DNA from: Chitinophaga japonensis
GTDB taxonomy: Bacteria; Bacteroidota; Bacteroidia; Chitinophagales; Chitinophagaceae
Assembly: GCF_007830125.1 (NCBI RefSeq)
Contig: NZ_VLLG01000003.1
Location: 858,247-922,246, forward strand
Direction of reading: 5' to 3'
Length of the DNA stretch: 64,000 nt
A program made the translations under genes and the position numbers. The notes beneath the pieces are model-generated. The model was given only the letters and a program-made list of their open reading frames with translations. It was not told where the DNA came from and did no database searches. Of the stretch, positions 42,840 through 52,655 are shown piece by piece. Numbering within the stretch: position 1 is the first letter of the stretch; each line of letters opens with the position of its first letter.

Positions 42840-42880
42840 AATAATAAAACCCGCGCTCAACCGGCGCGGGTTTTATTATT
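42840..42880. terminator. Bidirectional terminator between the permease gene and nrdA
   Basis: AATAAAACCCGCGC (42843-42856) pairs with GCGCGGGTTTTATT (42864-42877), and the stem extends further at its A/T base. The loop has seven bases. A-rich and T-rich flanks give a terminator in both directions for the convergent genes. Confidence 0.9.
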
Positions 42881-42899
42881 TGTTTCGTATAATGATCCT

Positions 42900-45281
42900 T
42901 TACGCGCTGCAGGTTACACAACCTTCTTCCATGGTGCATACCGCTCCTTCAGGAATATCGTCCAGCATGGTTTGTCCGGGCTGGCCGGGAGCCACTACCG
43001 GTTCCATCTGCTGGCCGCCCTGTTTTTCCACGGTAAACTGTACGGCTTGCGTAGCAGCTTGTGTACGCAGGTAGTACATACCTGTTTTCAGGCCCTTCTT
43101 CCAGGCGTAGAAGTGCATGGAAGTGAGCTTGGCCGTAGAAGGCGTGTCTATAAACAGGTTCAGCGACTGTGACTGGCAGATGAAGGCGCCGCGGTCGGCC
43201 GCCATGTCAATGATCGTACGCTGCTTGATCTCCCATACCGTTTTGTAGAGCTCCTTGATATTGGCCGGTATCTCGTTGATCTGCTGTATGGAGCCGTTGG
43301 CGGCAATGATCTTGTTCTTCATATCATTATCCCACAGTCCCAGTTCTACCAGGTCGTTCAGCAGGTGCTTGTTCACCACCACAAATTCGCCGCTCAGTAC
43401 CCGGCGGGTATAGATGTTGGAGGTGTAGGGCTCGAAACATTCGTTGTTGCCCAGTATCTGCGAGGTAGAGGCGGTAGGCATGGGCGCCAGCAGCAGGGAG
43501 TTGCGGATGCCGTGCTGTTTGATCTCCGCTTTCAGCGCTGCCCAATCCCAGCGGGAGGAGGGCTGTACGCCCCACATATCGAACTGGAGCCGGCCTTTGG
43601 AGGCGGGAGAGCCTTCGTAGGTCTCGTAAGCGCCGTCTTTTTGGGCCAGGTCCTTGGAAGCGGTCAGTGCGGCAAAGTAGATGGTCTCAAAGATCTCCTT
43701 GTTCAGTGTTTTGGCGGCTTCGCTCTCAAAGGGATGGCGCAGCAGGATGAAGGCATCTGCCAGGCCCTGCACGCCCAGCCCGATGGGGCGGTGGCGCAGG
43801 TTGCTGCGGCGGGCTTCCTCTACGGGGTAATAGTTGTTGTCTATGATCCGGTTCAGGTTCAGCGTAGCCTGGTAAGTTACTTCGTACAGCTTCTGGTGGT
43901 CAAACTTCCCGTCTATTACAAAGCGGGGCAGCGCCAGGGAAGCCAGGTTACATACGGCTACTTCATTTGCGTCGGTATATTCAATGATCTCTGTGCAGAG
44001 GTTGGAGCTTTTGATGGTGCCCAGGTTCTGCTGGTTGGACTTGCGGTTGGCAGAGTCTTTATACAGCAGGTAAGGCGTGCCGGTCTCAATCTGCGCTTCC
44101 AGTATGGAAAACCACAGGTCCTGCGCTTTTACGGTTTTGCGGGCGCGGCCTTCCTGCTCGTATTTTTCATACAGCTTTTCAAATTCCTCACCCCAGGTTT
44201 CGTGCAGTCCCGGCGCTTCATGCGGGCAGAACAGGCTCCAGTTGCCATTGCTTTCCACCCGTTTCATGAACAGGTCGGATATCCACAGGGCATAGAACAG
44301 GTCGCGGGCGCGCAGCTCTTCCTTGCCGTGGTTCTTGCGCAGGTCCAGGAACTCGAATACGTCGGCATGCCAGGGCTCCAGGTATACGGCAAAGGCGCCT
44401 TTGCGCTTGCCGCCGCCCTGGTCTACATAGCGGGCGGTATCGTTAAATACGCGCAGCATGGGAATAATGCCATTGCTGGTGCCATTGGTGCCGCTGATAT
44501 AAGAGCCGGTAGCGCGGATATTGTGAATGCTCAGGCCAATGCCGCCGGCGCTCTGTGATATTTTGGCGGTTTGCTTCAGCGTGTCATAGATGCCGTCTAT
44601 GCTGTCGTCTTTCATGGCCAGCAGGAAGCAGGACGACATTTGCGGCTTGGGCGTGCCGGCGTTGAACAGGGTAGGCGTGGCATGGGTAAACCAGCGCTCG
44701 CTCATCAGGTTATATGTTTTGATGGCGGACTCAATGTCTTCCTTGTGGATGCCTACGGCCACGCGCATGAACATGTGCTGCGGGCGTTCCGCGATCCTGC
44801 CGTCCAGCTTCAGCAGGTAGGAGCGCTCCAGCGTTTTAAAGCCGAAGTAGTCAAAGGCAAAGTCGCGGTCGTAGATGATGTTGGAGTCCAGTATCTCGGC
44901 GTTCTTGCGGATGATCTCCCATACATCGTCTGCCAGCAGCGGAGCGGGCTTGCCTACTTTTGGGTCTATATATTCATACAGCTTCTTCATTGTTTTGGAG
45001 AATGATTTCACTGTATTCTTGTGCAGGTTGCTTACCGCTATGCGGGAGGCCAGTTGTGCATAATCCGGGTGCTTGGTAGTGAGCGACGCGGCGGTTTCCG
45101 CAGCCAGGTTATCCAGCTCGGTGGTGGTTACGCCGTCGTACAGGCCCTGTATCACTTTTTTGGCTACGTCTATCGAGTCTACATATTCCGGGTTCAGTCC
45201 GTAGCAAAGCTTTTCAATACGCGCAGTGATCTTGTCAAACTTTACCGCCTCTTTGCGGCCGTCCCTTTTAATTACGAACAT
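42900..45281 (-). CDS. nrdA: Ribonucleoside-diphosphate reductase, class Ia alpha subunit
   Basis: 793 residues. An ATP-cone at residues 1-90 ([20 protein letters not shown]) indicates allosteric control by ATP/dATP. The redox-active cysteines are in [11 protein letters not shown] and [13 protein letters not shown], the radical-site [10 protein letters not shown] triad is intact, and the C-terminal shuttle cysteines end the protein ([12 protein letters not shown]). It resembles eukaryotic R1 more than E. coli NrdA. It reduces NDPs to dNDPs with the NrdB tyrosyl radical. It is transcribed after nrdB and separated from it by a 110-base gap carrying a family D repeat element. Confidence 0.97.
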   Translation of the reverse strand: MFVIKRDGRKEAVKFDKITARIEKLCYGLNPEYVDSIDVAKKVIQGLYDGVTTTELDNLAAETAASLTTKHPDYAQLASRIAVSNLHKNTVKSFSKTMKKLYEYIDPKVGKPAPLLADDVWEIIRKNAEILDSNIIYDRDFAFDYFGFKTLERSYLLKLDGRIAERPQHMFMRVAVGIHKEDIESAIKTYNLMSERWFTHATPTLFNAGTPKPQMSSCFLLAMKDDSIDGIYDTLKQTAKISQSAGGIGLSIHNIRATGSYISGTNGTSNGIIPMLRVFNDTARYVDQGGGKRKGAFAVYLEPWHADVFEFLDLRKNHGKEELRARDLFYALWISDLFMKRVESNGNWSLFCPHEAPGLHETWGEEFEKLYEKYEQEGRARKTVKAQDLWFSILEAQIETGTPYLLYKDSANRKSNQQNLGTIKSSNLCTEIIEYTDANEVAVCNLASLALPRFVIDGKFDHQKLYEVTYQATLNLNRIIDNNYYPVEEARRSNLRHRPIGLGVQGLADAFILLRHPFESEAAKTLNKEIFETIYFAALTASKDLAQKDGAYETYEGSPASKGRLQFDMWGVQPSSRWDWAALKAEIKQHGIRNSLLLAPMPTASTSQILGNNECFEPYTSNIYTRRVLSGEFVVVNKHLLNDLVELGLWDNDMKNKIIAANGSIQQINEIPANIKELYKTVWEIKQRTIIDMAADRGAFICQSQSLNLFIDTPSTAKLTSMHFYAWKKGLKTGMYYLRTQAATQAVQFTVEKQGGQQMEPVVAPGQPGQTMLDDIPEGAVCTMEEGCVTCSA

Positions 45282-45310
45282 ATGTATTGAATTTAAGCGG
45301 TTAGAAAAAT

Positions 45311-45391
45311 AGGAAGTTGGAAGTAAGATGTATGAAGTAAGATGATTTAATCGGATTCCAGCATCTTATTTCATACTTCTTACTTCATATA
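45311..45391. repeat. Word-repeat inverted element, family D, between nrdB and nrdA
   Basis: Left arm 45311-45344 and right arm 45362-45390 consist of GAAGTAAGATG/GAAGTATG words and pair over most of their length (for example tatgaagtaagatg with catcttatttcata). The loop is about 17 bases. It sits inside the nrdB-nrdA transcription unit, touching the TGA stop of nrdB. Confidence 0.7.
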
Positions 45392-46363
45392 TCAGAAATC
45401 CTCATCCAGGCTAAAGGTCTGCGTGTCTTTACCGGACATAACGCCGGCTTTCTGGTAGTCGCCTACACGTTTTTCAAAGAAGTTGGTCTTGCCCTGCAGG
45501 GAGATCATTTCCATGAAGTCAAACGGGTTGGCGGCATTGAACATTTTGGCATAGCCCAGCTCGGCCAGCCACCTGTCCGCTACGAACTCAATGTACTGCG
45601 CCATCAGGCGGCTGTTCATGCCGATCAGGTCTACGGGCAGCGCGTTGGTAATAAATTCTTTTTCGATGGTTACTGCATCGCCAATGATCTCGTGCACTTC
45701 TTCCTGCGTCAGCTTTTGCTGCAGCATGCTGTACAGCAGGCAGGCAAATTCGCAGTGCAGGCCTTCGTCGCGGCTGATCAGCTCATTGGAGAAAGTAAGC
45801 CCCGGCATCAGTCCTCTTTTCTTGAGCCAGAAGATGGAGCAGAAGCTGCCGCTGAAGAAGATGCCCTCCACGGCGGCAAAGGCTACCAGGCGTTGTGCAA
45901 AGTTGCCGTTCTCTATCCAGCGCAGGGCCCATTCCGCTTTTTTCTTCACGGCCGGCACGGTCTCAATAGCGTGGAACAGGCGGTCTTTCTCTGCCGGGTC
46001 CTTTACATAGGTGTCTATTAACAGGGCATAGGTTTCGGAGTGGATATTCTCCATCATGATCTGGAACCCGTAAAAGCAGCGGGCTTCCGGTATCTGTACT
46101 TCGCTCATGAAGTTCACCGCGAGGTTCTCGTTCACGATACCGTCGCTGGCGGCAAAAAAAGCCAGCACATGTGTAATAAAATGGCGTTCGCCATCGTTGA
46201 GGCTGGCCCAGTCTTTCAGATCGCCGCTCAGGTCTATTTCTTCTGCTGTCCAGAAGCTGGCCTCATGCCGTTTGTATACTTCCCATACTTTCGGATAGTT
46301 GATGGGCAGCAGTACGAAACGGTCTTTGTTCTCTTTCAACAAGATCTCATTTTCATAGTTCAT
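45392..46363 (-). CDS. nrdB: Ribonucleoside-diphosphate reductase, class Ia beta subunit
   Basis: 323 residues from ATG 46363; a longer frame to 46429 would read into the riboswitch leader. The sequence is strikingly similar to eukaryotic R2 ([14 protein letters not shown] and [26 protein letters not shown]). Iron ligands are Asp74 in [13 protein letters not shown], Glu105 and His108 in MMENIHSE, and later Glu and His in [11 protein letters not shown]. The radical tyrosine is Y112 in HSETYALLI. The C-terminal tail (FSLDEDF) is the peptide that docks on NrdA. Expression is predicted to be switched off by adenosylcobalamin through the upstream riboswitch. Confidence 0.97.
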   Translation of the reverse strand: MNYENEILLKENKDRFVLLPINYPKVWEVYKRHEASFWTAEEIDLSGDLKDWASLNDGERHFITHVLAFFAASDGIVNENLAVNFMSEVQIPEARCFYGFQIMMENIHSETYALLIDTYVKDPAEKDRLFHAIETVPAVKKKAEWALRWIENGNFAQRLVAFAAVEGIFFSGSFCSIFWLKKRGLMPGLTFSNELISRDEGLHCEFACLLYSMLQQKLTQEEVHEIIGDAVTIEKEFITNALPVDLIGMNSRLMAQYIEFVADRWLAELGYAKMFNAANPFDFMEMISLQGKTNFFEKRVGDYQKAGVMSGKDTQTFSLDEDF

Positions 46364-46489
46364 ACGCCAAATATTTTTATTGTTGTCTGCTATACGGTTT
46401 ATGATAAGGGGGGTGACGGAGGATACCAATCCCGGAGTGAGGAAGGTGTCACTTGCGTCAATACCTTATACGCGAAGGCTTCGACAAAA

Positions 46490-46641
46490 CGTTGCGCTGG
46501 CAGGTATCTGGCTTCCCTGATACTAAAACCGTTTTTGCGCACGGGGAGATCAGGAATCACAGTAGCGCGTCTGCTCGTGATTCTAACACGATTCCCTATT
46601 AATCCTTTCGGGCCTGCAGGCCGTCAGGAACCAATGCAACG
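46490..46641 (-). promoter_or_regulatory. Cobalamin (adenosylcobalamin) riboswitch upstream of nrdBA
   Basis: On the minus strand the P1 helix CGTTGC (46636-46641) pairs with GCAACG (46490-46495). Inside are TTGGTTCCTGACGG, the CGAAAGGATTAATAGGGAA segment, the P6-like GTGTTAGAATCACGAGCAGAC, GCGCTACTGTGATTCC, and the B12 box AAGCCAGATACCTGCCAGCG. This matches the cobalamin riboswitch consensus at every main block. About 125 bases of expression platform follow before the nrdB ATG, with GTGAC/GTCAC and GGAGGATACC-type pairs possible; no clear T-run terminator was found, so control may be at translation. Confidence 0.92.
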
Positions 46642-46657
46642 AAGTGAAGAACTGCCA

Positions 46658-46665
46658 CAAATGTA
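46658..46665 (-). promoter_or_regulatory. -7 box of the nrdBA riboswitch transcript
   Basis: On the minus strand TACATTTG (46658-46665) is a consensus -7 box placing the transcription start about ten bases before the riboswitch P1. A second TACATTTG occurs at 46733-46740. No TTTG -33 box was found at the right distance for either. Confidence 0.55.
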
Positions 46666-46886
46666 AGTACGAAATACAGGGAGTGGCGGTTAAAGTTTTT
46701 AACAGGTGTGGAAAAAGAACGGGAACAATTTGCAAATGTAGCAGGGGTGGGAATATAGGGGGAAAACATCCGTTAAGGATATTAAATTCATTGATAATGT
46801 GACATTTGTCTGGCACGGGAAGATGGAAAGTATTGATAACGAGTAAATTTTTCCCGATCTCGTAAACGGTCAAATACCGGTCATGG

Positions 46887-46894
46887 TAGCTTTG
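46887..46894 (+). promoter_or_regulatory. -7 box of the TonB receptor gene
   Basis: TAGCTTTG fits the consensus and ends 18 bases before the ATG at 46913, which favours this ATG over the in-frame start at 46883. No -33 box or clear Fur site was seen. Confidence 0.5.
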
Positions 46895-46912
46895 CGGCAG
46901 AACAACGAACCA

Positions 46913-49042
46913 ATGAGAATATACTTAGGTTTTCTGCCGGTGATGCTGATAGCCAGCCGGCCTGCTTTTTCACAGGAAGATACTACCCGCCGGGATACCA
47001 TTCTGAAAAAGGATACACAGCTAAAGGAAGTGATTGTTTCCGCCAGCCGCAGAGAAGAAACGCTGGATGAAGTGCCTTCTTCCGTTACCATATTAAAGGC
47101 AGGGGACCTGGCCGTTCAGAAAAGCATTAACAACAACCTGAGCGATATACTCGCCAATACCGTGCCGGGACTGGGATTTAACAGCAACCGCAGTAATAAC
47201 GTGGGGCAAACGCTGCGCGGGCGCACTGTATTGGTAATGATCGACGGTATTCCACAGTCTACACCGCTTCGCAACGGCGCGCGCGATATCCGCACCATCG
47301 ACCCGGGCGTCCTGGAACGGGTGGAAGTGATTAAAGGAGCAACCGCCATTTACGGGAATGGAGCAACAGGGGGATTGATCAATTACATTACCAAAAGGCC
47401 GGCAACAGATAAAGCTATCAGCGGCCAAACATCCCTGGGTGCCAATACTGCTTTCAAAAGCGCACAACATACGGGCGGCTGGCATGTTGGTCAACTGCTG
47501 TCCGGTACCATAAAACAGTTTGATTACATAGTATCCGGCCGCTATGAACAAACCGGCGTGCTGAAAGATGCCAGAGGCCAGGTGCTTTCGCCGGATTATG
47601 GTTTGAACGAACTGCAGATGTGGAACGCCTACGCCAGGCTGGGCTACAACATTAATGCCCGCAACCGCGTGGAGCTGATGTATAATTATTTCAGCAGCAA
47701 GCAGCGAACGGACTATGTTGTAAAGGCGGGCAAGTACGGCAATACCGATTCTGCTACTACCGGCATTCCGGGCGCCCGCCCCGGCGAGCCGGAGGGCACT
47801 CCTTACAACCACAATGCCAGCCTGCGTTACACCAGCCAGGGATTGATAGGCGGCACAGACCTGGATGTAAACCTCTACCTGCAGGATTTTAATACGATCA
47901 TCGCCTACAGTAATTTCTTTGAGCATAACGGGCAGCCTGCCATCATTGGTAAGAAGAAAGGCCTGCGCATCAACTTCAATAGTCCTTTCACCATCAGCAG
48001 CCAATGGAACGGCAGCTTGTTGTATGGACTGGATGTGCTGGCGGACAAGACTTCGCAGGTGCTTACTGATGGCCGTGTGCCCGTTCCCGAAATGAGCATG
48101 CGCAACCTGGCGCCATACCTGCAGGTAAAATCGGTGTTCCTGCAGCACCTCGTCTTCAAAGCGGGAGCGCGCTTTGAGAACATAAAAATAGAGGTGCCCA
48201 CCTATACCACTGTCAATACGCTGAACTACAGCACCGGCGAATACACAGGCGGCGGGGTTACCGTGAACGGGGGAAGCCTTAGCTACAATACCTTTGTTTT
48301 TAATGCCGGGTTGCGGTATAACAGGCTGCCCTATTTTAAACCTTTTATCAGCTTCTCACAAGGCTTTAGCGTGCCGGAGCTGGGACTGATATTGCGCGGC
48401 GCCCGGGAAAACACATTGGCGAACATAGAAACGGAAGCTATCACCACTAATAACTATGAAGCGGGCTTCAGCAGCTCCATTGGAAAACTGAGCCTGGAGG
48501 GAGCGGCCTATATCAGTACATCCAACCTGGGTGCTTCCTATGTAATGGTAAACGGTAAATACGAAGTGGCCCGCTCCCCGGAAAAAGTATATGGCTTTGA
48601 AGTGGCGGCAGATTATGCGCTGCTGCAGTGTCTTTCACTGGGAGGTTCCTGGTCGTATACCGAAGGGAAAAGGGAAGTGAACGATCAAAAAGTTTACTTG
48701 GGCGGGGACCGTATCAATCCTCCAAAGGTTACCGCTTACATCAATTATACCCCGCTGTCTCACTGGATGGTACGCCTGCAAATGCTGCATGCCGGTAACC
48801 GTAAACGCTTTGATCCTGTGAACGGCAGGTATAGCTATGGCACCGGCCCCATGAACGCATTTACGATATTCAACCTTTTCACCAGTTATGAGCCGGACAG
48901 CCACAGCAGCTTCCGGGTAGGCGTGGAGAATCTGTTTAACAAAGACTACTTTACAATCCCATCGCAATGGCAGGCAGATAACCTGGCTTACGTGAAAGGC
49001 AACGGGGCGAGGATCAACCTGGGTTATACATACAGGTTTTAG
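46913..49042 (+). CDS. TonB-dependent outer-membrane receptor (siderophore type)
   Basis: 709 residues from ATG 46913 (MRIYLGFLPVMLIASRPAFSQ is the signal peptide). A TonB-box region (DTQLKEVIVSASRREET) is followed by the plug domain (GQTLRGRTVLVMIDGIPQS, then AIYGNGATGGLINYITKRP). A 22-strand barrel ends in NLGYTYRF with the terminal aromatic residue. The plug and barrel pattern fits catecholate or hydroxamate siderophore receptors (FepA/FhuA group) rather than SusC. There is no N-terminal carboxypeptidase-like extension and no SusD partner. It is divergent from nrdBA but its transcript does not include the cobalamin riboswitch. Confidence 0.93.
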   Translation: MRIYLGFLPVMLIASRPAFSQEDTTRRDTILKKDTQLKEVIVSASRREETLDEVPSSVTILKAGDLAVQKSINNNLSDILANTVPGLGFNSNRSNNVGQTLRGRTVLVMIDGIPQSTPLRNGARDIRTIDPGVLERVEVIKGATAIYGNGATGGLINYITKRPATDKAISGQTSLGANTAFKSAQHTGGWHVGQLLSGTIKQFDYIVSGRYEQTGVLKDARGQVLSPDYGLNELQMWNAYARLGYNINARNRVELMYNYFSSKQRTDYVVKAGKYGNTDSATTGIPGARPGEPEGTPYNHNASLRYTSQGLIGGTDLDVNLYLQDFNTIIAYSNFFEHNGQPAIIGKKKGLRINFNSPFTISSQWNGSLLYGLDVLADKTSQVLTDGRVPVPEMSMRNLAPYLQVKSVFLQHLVFKAGARFENIKIEVPTYTTVNTLNYSTGEYTGGGVTVNGGSLSYNTFVFNAGLRYNRLPYFKPFISFSQGFSVPELGLILRGARENTLANIETEAITTNNYEAGFSSSIGKLSLEGAAYISTSNLGASYVMVNGKYEVARSPEKVYGFEVAADYALLQCLSLGGSWSYTEGKREVNDQKVYLGGDRINPPKVTAYINYTPLSHWMVRLQMLHAGNRKRFDPVNGRYSYGTGPMNAFTIFNLFTSYEPDSHSSFRVGVENLFNKDYFTIPSQWQADNLAYVKGNGARINLGYTYRF

Positions 49043-49051
49043 GGAGTCCTG

Positions 49052-51478
49052 TCACTCCGATCTTAGACTCGTTACCGGATTTACCAACGCGGCTTTAATT
49101 GTGCGGAAGCTGACGGTAGCTAGCGTGATCATTGCTACGATGCCGGCAGCGGCAACAAATATCCACCCGCTAATGTGGGTCCGGTAGGCAAAATTTTCGA
49201 GCCATTTATGCATGCCCCACCAGGCAAGGGGGCAAGCAATGATACCTGCCAACAGCACCAGCTTTATAAAGTCTTTCGACAACAGCCCCACTACACTTGT
49301 AACCGTTGCACCCAGTACCTTGCGTATGCCAATTTCCTTGGTGCGCTGCTCCGCGGCAAAGGTGACCAGGCCAAACAGGCCCAGGCAGGCGATCAAAATG
49401 GCCAGGCCTGTGAAGGAGATAAATATCTTCCCGGTGCGCTGGTCGGACTGGTAGAGCCGGTTAAAATCATCATCCATGAAGGAATAGAGAAAAGGCTGGC
49501 CGGCCATTTTATGCTGCGCATGGTATGCTTCCTTTATCTTCCCGACAACAGCAGGGATATTGCCGGTCTGAAGCCGGAAGGAAATAGCTCCTGCTTGTTC
49601 TCCGAGCGTAAATAGCATAGGTGCTATCGCGTCATGTAGAGAACCCACATGAAAGTCCTTTACAACGCCGATAATGCGCTGAGCTAATGGCGCGCCATTC
49701 GCGCCATAGGTGTAGACGGTTTTATGGAGGGGGTCTTTAAATCCCAATACCTTCACAGCGGTTTCATTTAGCAGGACAGCGGAAGAGTCGGTCGGCATCA
49801 AAGGGGAAAAGTTCCTGCCGGCGGCCATTTGTATCCCCAGTGTAGGAATATAATCTGCATCAATACGCCCGATCTGCAGGAGAACGGTATTGTTGAAATT
49901 GAATGTGGGGGTTAAAAAATAACCTTGAGGCTTAAAACTGCCTCCATTAGGCAGATCACTGGTGATGGTGCCACTTATCACCCCGGGAATGCGCAGTACT
50001 TCGTCCCTGAAGGTGCGGGCATGGGTAGAGAGCGCGGCGGTATTGCGCAGGATAAGCACCTGTTCACGATGGTATCCCAGGTCTTTGTTACGGATATAAT
50101 TCAACTGGCTGTAGATAACCAGGGTGCCTACGATGAGGAGAATGGCAACGGTGAATTGAAAGACCACCAGGCTGTTGCGCAGCCAGCCGCTTTTAAACCC
50201 GTTGGCTGCTTTCCCTTTCATAACCTGCATGGGGTGCACAGAAGAAAGATAGAATGCGGGATAACTGCCAGCCAGTACGCCAACAACGATGGAGGCGCCC
50301 AGCAAAACAATGATTAACCAGGCATTTGAAAAAAGATCAAGCGTAATCGCTTGCCCGGACACCTGGTTGAAATACGGCAATAGCAGCCAGGTTATCAAAA
50401 CACCAAGCACCATGGACAAGATGGTTGTAACAACCGATTCGGTCAGGAACTGCGAGATCAGCCCGGTATGCGCCGATCCTAATACCTTTCGTATCCCTAC
50501 CTCTTTAGACCTGCCGGCAGCGCGGGCTGTAGACAGGTTCATGAAATTCACACAGGCTACCAGGAGTATGAATAAGGATATCACTACAAAGATCCTGACA
50601 TATTGAATATTCCCATTGGCTTCAAATTCGTCCGGTAAATGGGAATGCAGGTGTATCCTGCTGAGCGGCATGATAGGGTACCGGATATAATGACCGGTTT
50701 TAGCCAGTTCATCGAGGGTGGAATGAATAAACCCCTGCAGTATGGGATCAATATATTTCCGGGTGACGCCGTCAATGGCTGCAGTAATAGCGCCAGGATC
50801 AGTGCCGGGCCTTACGAGAATATAGGTAGCGCATCCTTCTTCGAACCAGTCGTTTGCCCGGCTGATATTTAATTCAGACATAGCCCGGAAAAAATCAAAA
50901 TGGAAATGGGACCGGGCCGGCATGTCCTTCATTACACCCGTTATCTTGTAAGACACCGTATCATTGGTTACCAGTGTTTTTCCCAGCACATCCGTGCTGT
51001 TAAAATATTTTCTGGCCATTGATTCGGATATCACCATGCTGAAAGGCGCTGTCAATGCGGTTTGTGGGTTACCCGCCAGCAGGGGCAACGTAAAAATGTT
51101 GAATAAAGTGGAGTCCGCATATGCACTGCGGGGCTCTAAAAAAGTTTCCCGGCCCTTCTTTAGCAGGAGATCCCCTTTTTGATAAAGGCGAACGGATTGT
51201 TCAATTGCCGGGTACTCCCGTACCAGGGCTGTAGCCAGCGGGAGAGGGGTTTTGGTGCCACGATAGGTGATCACATCATTGGGGTGCATATCAGCTTCAA
51301 GCCGGTAGATGCGGTCCGCCTTCTTATTGAACCGGTCATATCTGAGCTCATTGATCACGAACAGGGAGATGATCAAGCTGGCCGCAAGCCCCAGGGCAAG
51401 GCCAAAAATATTGATGGCGGCGGACATCCTGTTCCTGCTAATGTTGCGCCAGGCTATCCTGAGGTAGTTACGGAACAT
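49052..51478 (-). CDS. FtsX/MacB-type ABC transporter permease, paralogue
   Basis: 808 residues from ATG 51478 (MFRNYLRIAWRNISRNR); an ATG 24 bases upstream is also possible. It has the same eight-helix, two periplasmic-domain plan as the protein at 40439-42838, with coupling-helix motifs ARAAGRSKEVGIRKVLGSAHTGLI and EQRTKEIGIRKVLGATVTSVV. Again there is no ATPase next to it. It converges on the TonB receptor gene with a 9-base gap and is divergent from the AraC regulator, which may control it. Sequence divergence from the first copy is clear by eye, so the pair is not a recent duplication. Confidence 0.92.
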   Translation of the reverse strand: MFRNYLRIAWRNISRNRMSAAINIFGLALGLAASLIISLFVINELRYDRFNKKADRIYRLEADMHPNDVITYRGTKTPLPLATALVREYPAIEQSVRLYQKGDLLLKKGRETFLEPRSAYADSTLFNIFTLPLLAGNPQTALTAPFSMVISESMARKYFNSTDVLGKTLVTNDTVSYKITGVMKDMPARSHFHFDFFRAMSELNISRANDWFEEGCATYILVRPGTDPGAITAAIDGVTRKYIDPILQGFIHSTLDELAKTGHYIRYPIMPLSRIHLHSHLPDEFEANGNIQYVRIFVVISLFILLVACVNFMNLSTARAAGRSKEVGIRKVLGSAHTGLISQFLTESVVTTILSMVLGVLITWLLLPYFNQVSGQAITLDLFSNAWLIIVLLGASIVVGVLAGSYPAFYLSSVHPMQVMKGKAANGFKSGWLRNSLVVFQFTVAILLIVGTLVIYSQLNYIRNKDLGYHREQVLILRNTAALSTHARTFRDEVLRIPGVISGTITSDLPNGGSFKPQGYFLTPTFNFNNTVLLQIGRIDADYIPTLGIQMAAGRNFSPLMPTDSSAVLLNETAVKVLGFKDPLHKTVYTYGANGAPLAQRIIGVVKDFHVGSLHDAIAPMLFTLGEQAGAISFRLQTGNIPAVVGKIKEAYHAQHKMAGQPFLYSFMDDDFNRLYQSDQRTGKIFISFTGLAILIACLGLFGLVTFAAEQRTKEIGIRKVLGATVTSVVGLLSKDFIKLVLLAGIIACPLAWWGMHKWLENFAYRTHISGWIFVAAAGIVAMITLATVSFRTIKAALVNPVTSLRSE

Positions 51479-51692
51479 GGCAATAGTTTGTTTAAGGGCC
51501 ATACGCGAAGAAAGTGCCAGAGTGTTATATTATTGATAATAATTATTATATATATAGTTGACTATATTTAAGTGTTCGTTTTCAGTACATGGGGCGTTCA
51601 CAATGGCACACCATTAATTTATCTTATGCCAGGAGAACTCGGGCTGCAGTGTAATATTAATTAATAAGGTTTGATTTCCTTAATTTTGCCAC
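51479..51692. promoter_or_regulatory. Divergent AT-rich control region between permease and AraC genes
   Basis: About 214 bases. An A/T stretch (51525-51572) contains the partial palindromes TTATTGATAATAA and ATAATTATTAT. A -7 box TAATTTTG at 51681-51688 sits four bases before the AraC ATG at 51693, which makes that transcript nearly leaderless. An autoregulatory AraC site here is plausible but not demonstrated. Confidence 0.4.
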
Positions 51693-52574
51693 ATGGCAAG
51701 CCGTGGTACATCCGGAATCTCAACAATTGTCAGGGAGGACCTGGGTTTGAAAGGCTTTAAGGTCTACGAGGTATCCCGGCCTGCAAATGCCTTGCATATC
51801 CATGACAGGCGCGATTTTTACAAAATAGTGCTGGTAACCGGCGACATGATCATCCAATATGGTGATAACACCATCGAAATAAATGACACCTTCCTGTTCT
51901 TCGCCAACCCCAGGGTACCCCATACCGTAGTGCATCGTTCCATGGATAGAAAAGGCTATGCCTGTCTTTTTACCGAAGCGTTTATCGGCGGCAGGGAGCG
52001 CCGGGAAATGTTGCACAATTCCCCTTTATTCCGCTTCGACGGGATAGCGGTGATCCCTGTTAACGGCGAGCAGACGGCATTCCTGGCCGGCCTTTACCAG
52101 AAGATGCTGTCTGTATACAATGGCGACTATCATTACAAGAATGCATTGCTCAGGAGCTGTATAGAGCTGATCATTCACGAGGCATTGCGCATCCAGCCGC
52201 TGCAGCATGCGCTGAAGCCAAAGAATGCAGCTACCAGGATCACCTACCTGTTCACAGCATTGCTGGAAAGGCAGTTCCCGGTGGAAAGCCCTGCCGACCC
52301 GATCCGGTTGAGAACTGCACAGGACTTCGCCGGCGCGCTGGCGGTGCACGTCAACTATCTCAACCGCTCGGTAAAGGAAGTGACGGGCAAACCCACCTCC
52401 ATGCTGATAGCAGAACGTATGATCGCGGAAGCAAAAGCCCTTTTACAGCATACCGGTTGGAGCGTGGCAGACATCGCCTACGGCCTGGGTTTTGAATATC
52501 CCACTTACTTTAATAACTACTTCAAACGCGCAACCGGCGTTACACCCCAATCCTTCCGGAAGGGAAAAGTTTGA
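51693..52574 (+). CDS. AraC-family transcriptional regulator
   Basis: 293 residues. The N-terminal half is a cupin-like sensing domain (HIHDRRDFYKIVLVTGDMIIQYG). The last 100 residues form the double helix-turn-helix, with LRTAQDFAGALAVHVNYLNRSVKEVTG for the first and WSVADIAYGLGFEYPTYFNNYFKRATG for the second unit. It lies directly upstream of an aldo/keto reductase and is divergent from a permease gene. Such placement is typical for a local activator of these genes; ligand unknown. Confidence 0.93.
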   Translation: MASRGTSGISTIVREDLGLKGFKVYEVSRPANALHIHDRRDFYKIVLVTGDMIIQYGDNTIEINDTFLFFANPRVPHTVVHRSMDRKGYACLFTEAFIGGRERREMLHNSPLFRFDGIAVIPVNGEQTAFLAGLYQKMLSVYNGDYHYKNALLRSCIELIIHEALRIQPLQHALKPKNAATRITYLFTALLERQFPVESPADPIRLRTAQDFAGALAVHVNYLNRSVKEVTGKPTSMLIAERMIAEAKALLQHTGWSVADIAYGLGFEYPTYFNNYFKRATGVTPQSFRKGKV

Positions 52575-52625
52575 AAGTCATACTTTTTGGTTTGATTCTC
52601 ATTTAAAGCGGGACCGCTTTAGCCG

Positions 52626-52633
52626 GAACTTTG
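52626..52633 (+). promoter_or_regulatory. -7 box of the aldo/keto reductase gene
   Basis: GAACTTTG, a good match except for its first base, lies just before the ATG at 52635. A transcript from it would start after that ATG, so the second in-frame ATG at 52656 is preferred as the true start. Confidence 0.45.
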
Positions 52634-52655
52634 TATGCGTAAAAACACAAGTATC

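Noticed and set aside
46490..46913. Cobalamin riboswitch as regulator of the TonB receptor gene (as for BtuB)
   Set aside because: The riboswitch reads on the minus strand and belongs to the nrdBA transcript; the receptor is on the plus strand with its own promoter at 46887, downstream of the riboswitch region.
52635..52655. ATG 52635 as aldo/keto reductase start
   Set aside because: It lies only two bases after the -7 box, so it would be outside the transcript; ATG 52656 fits the family N-terminus.
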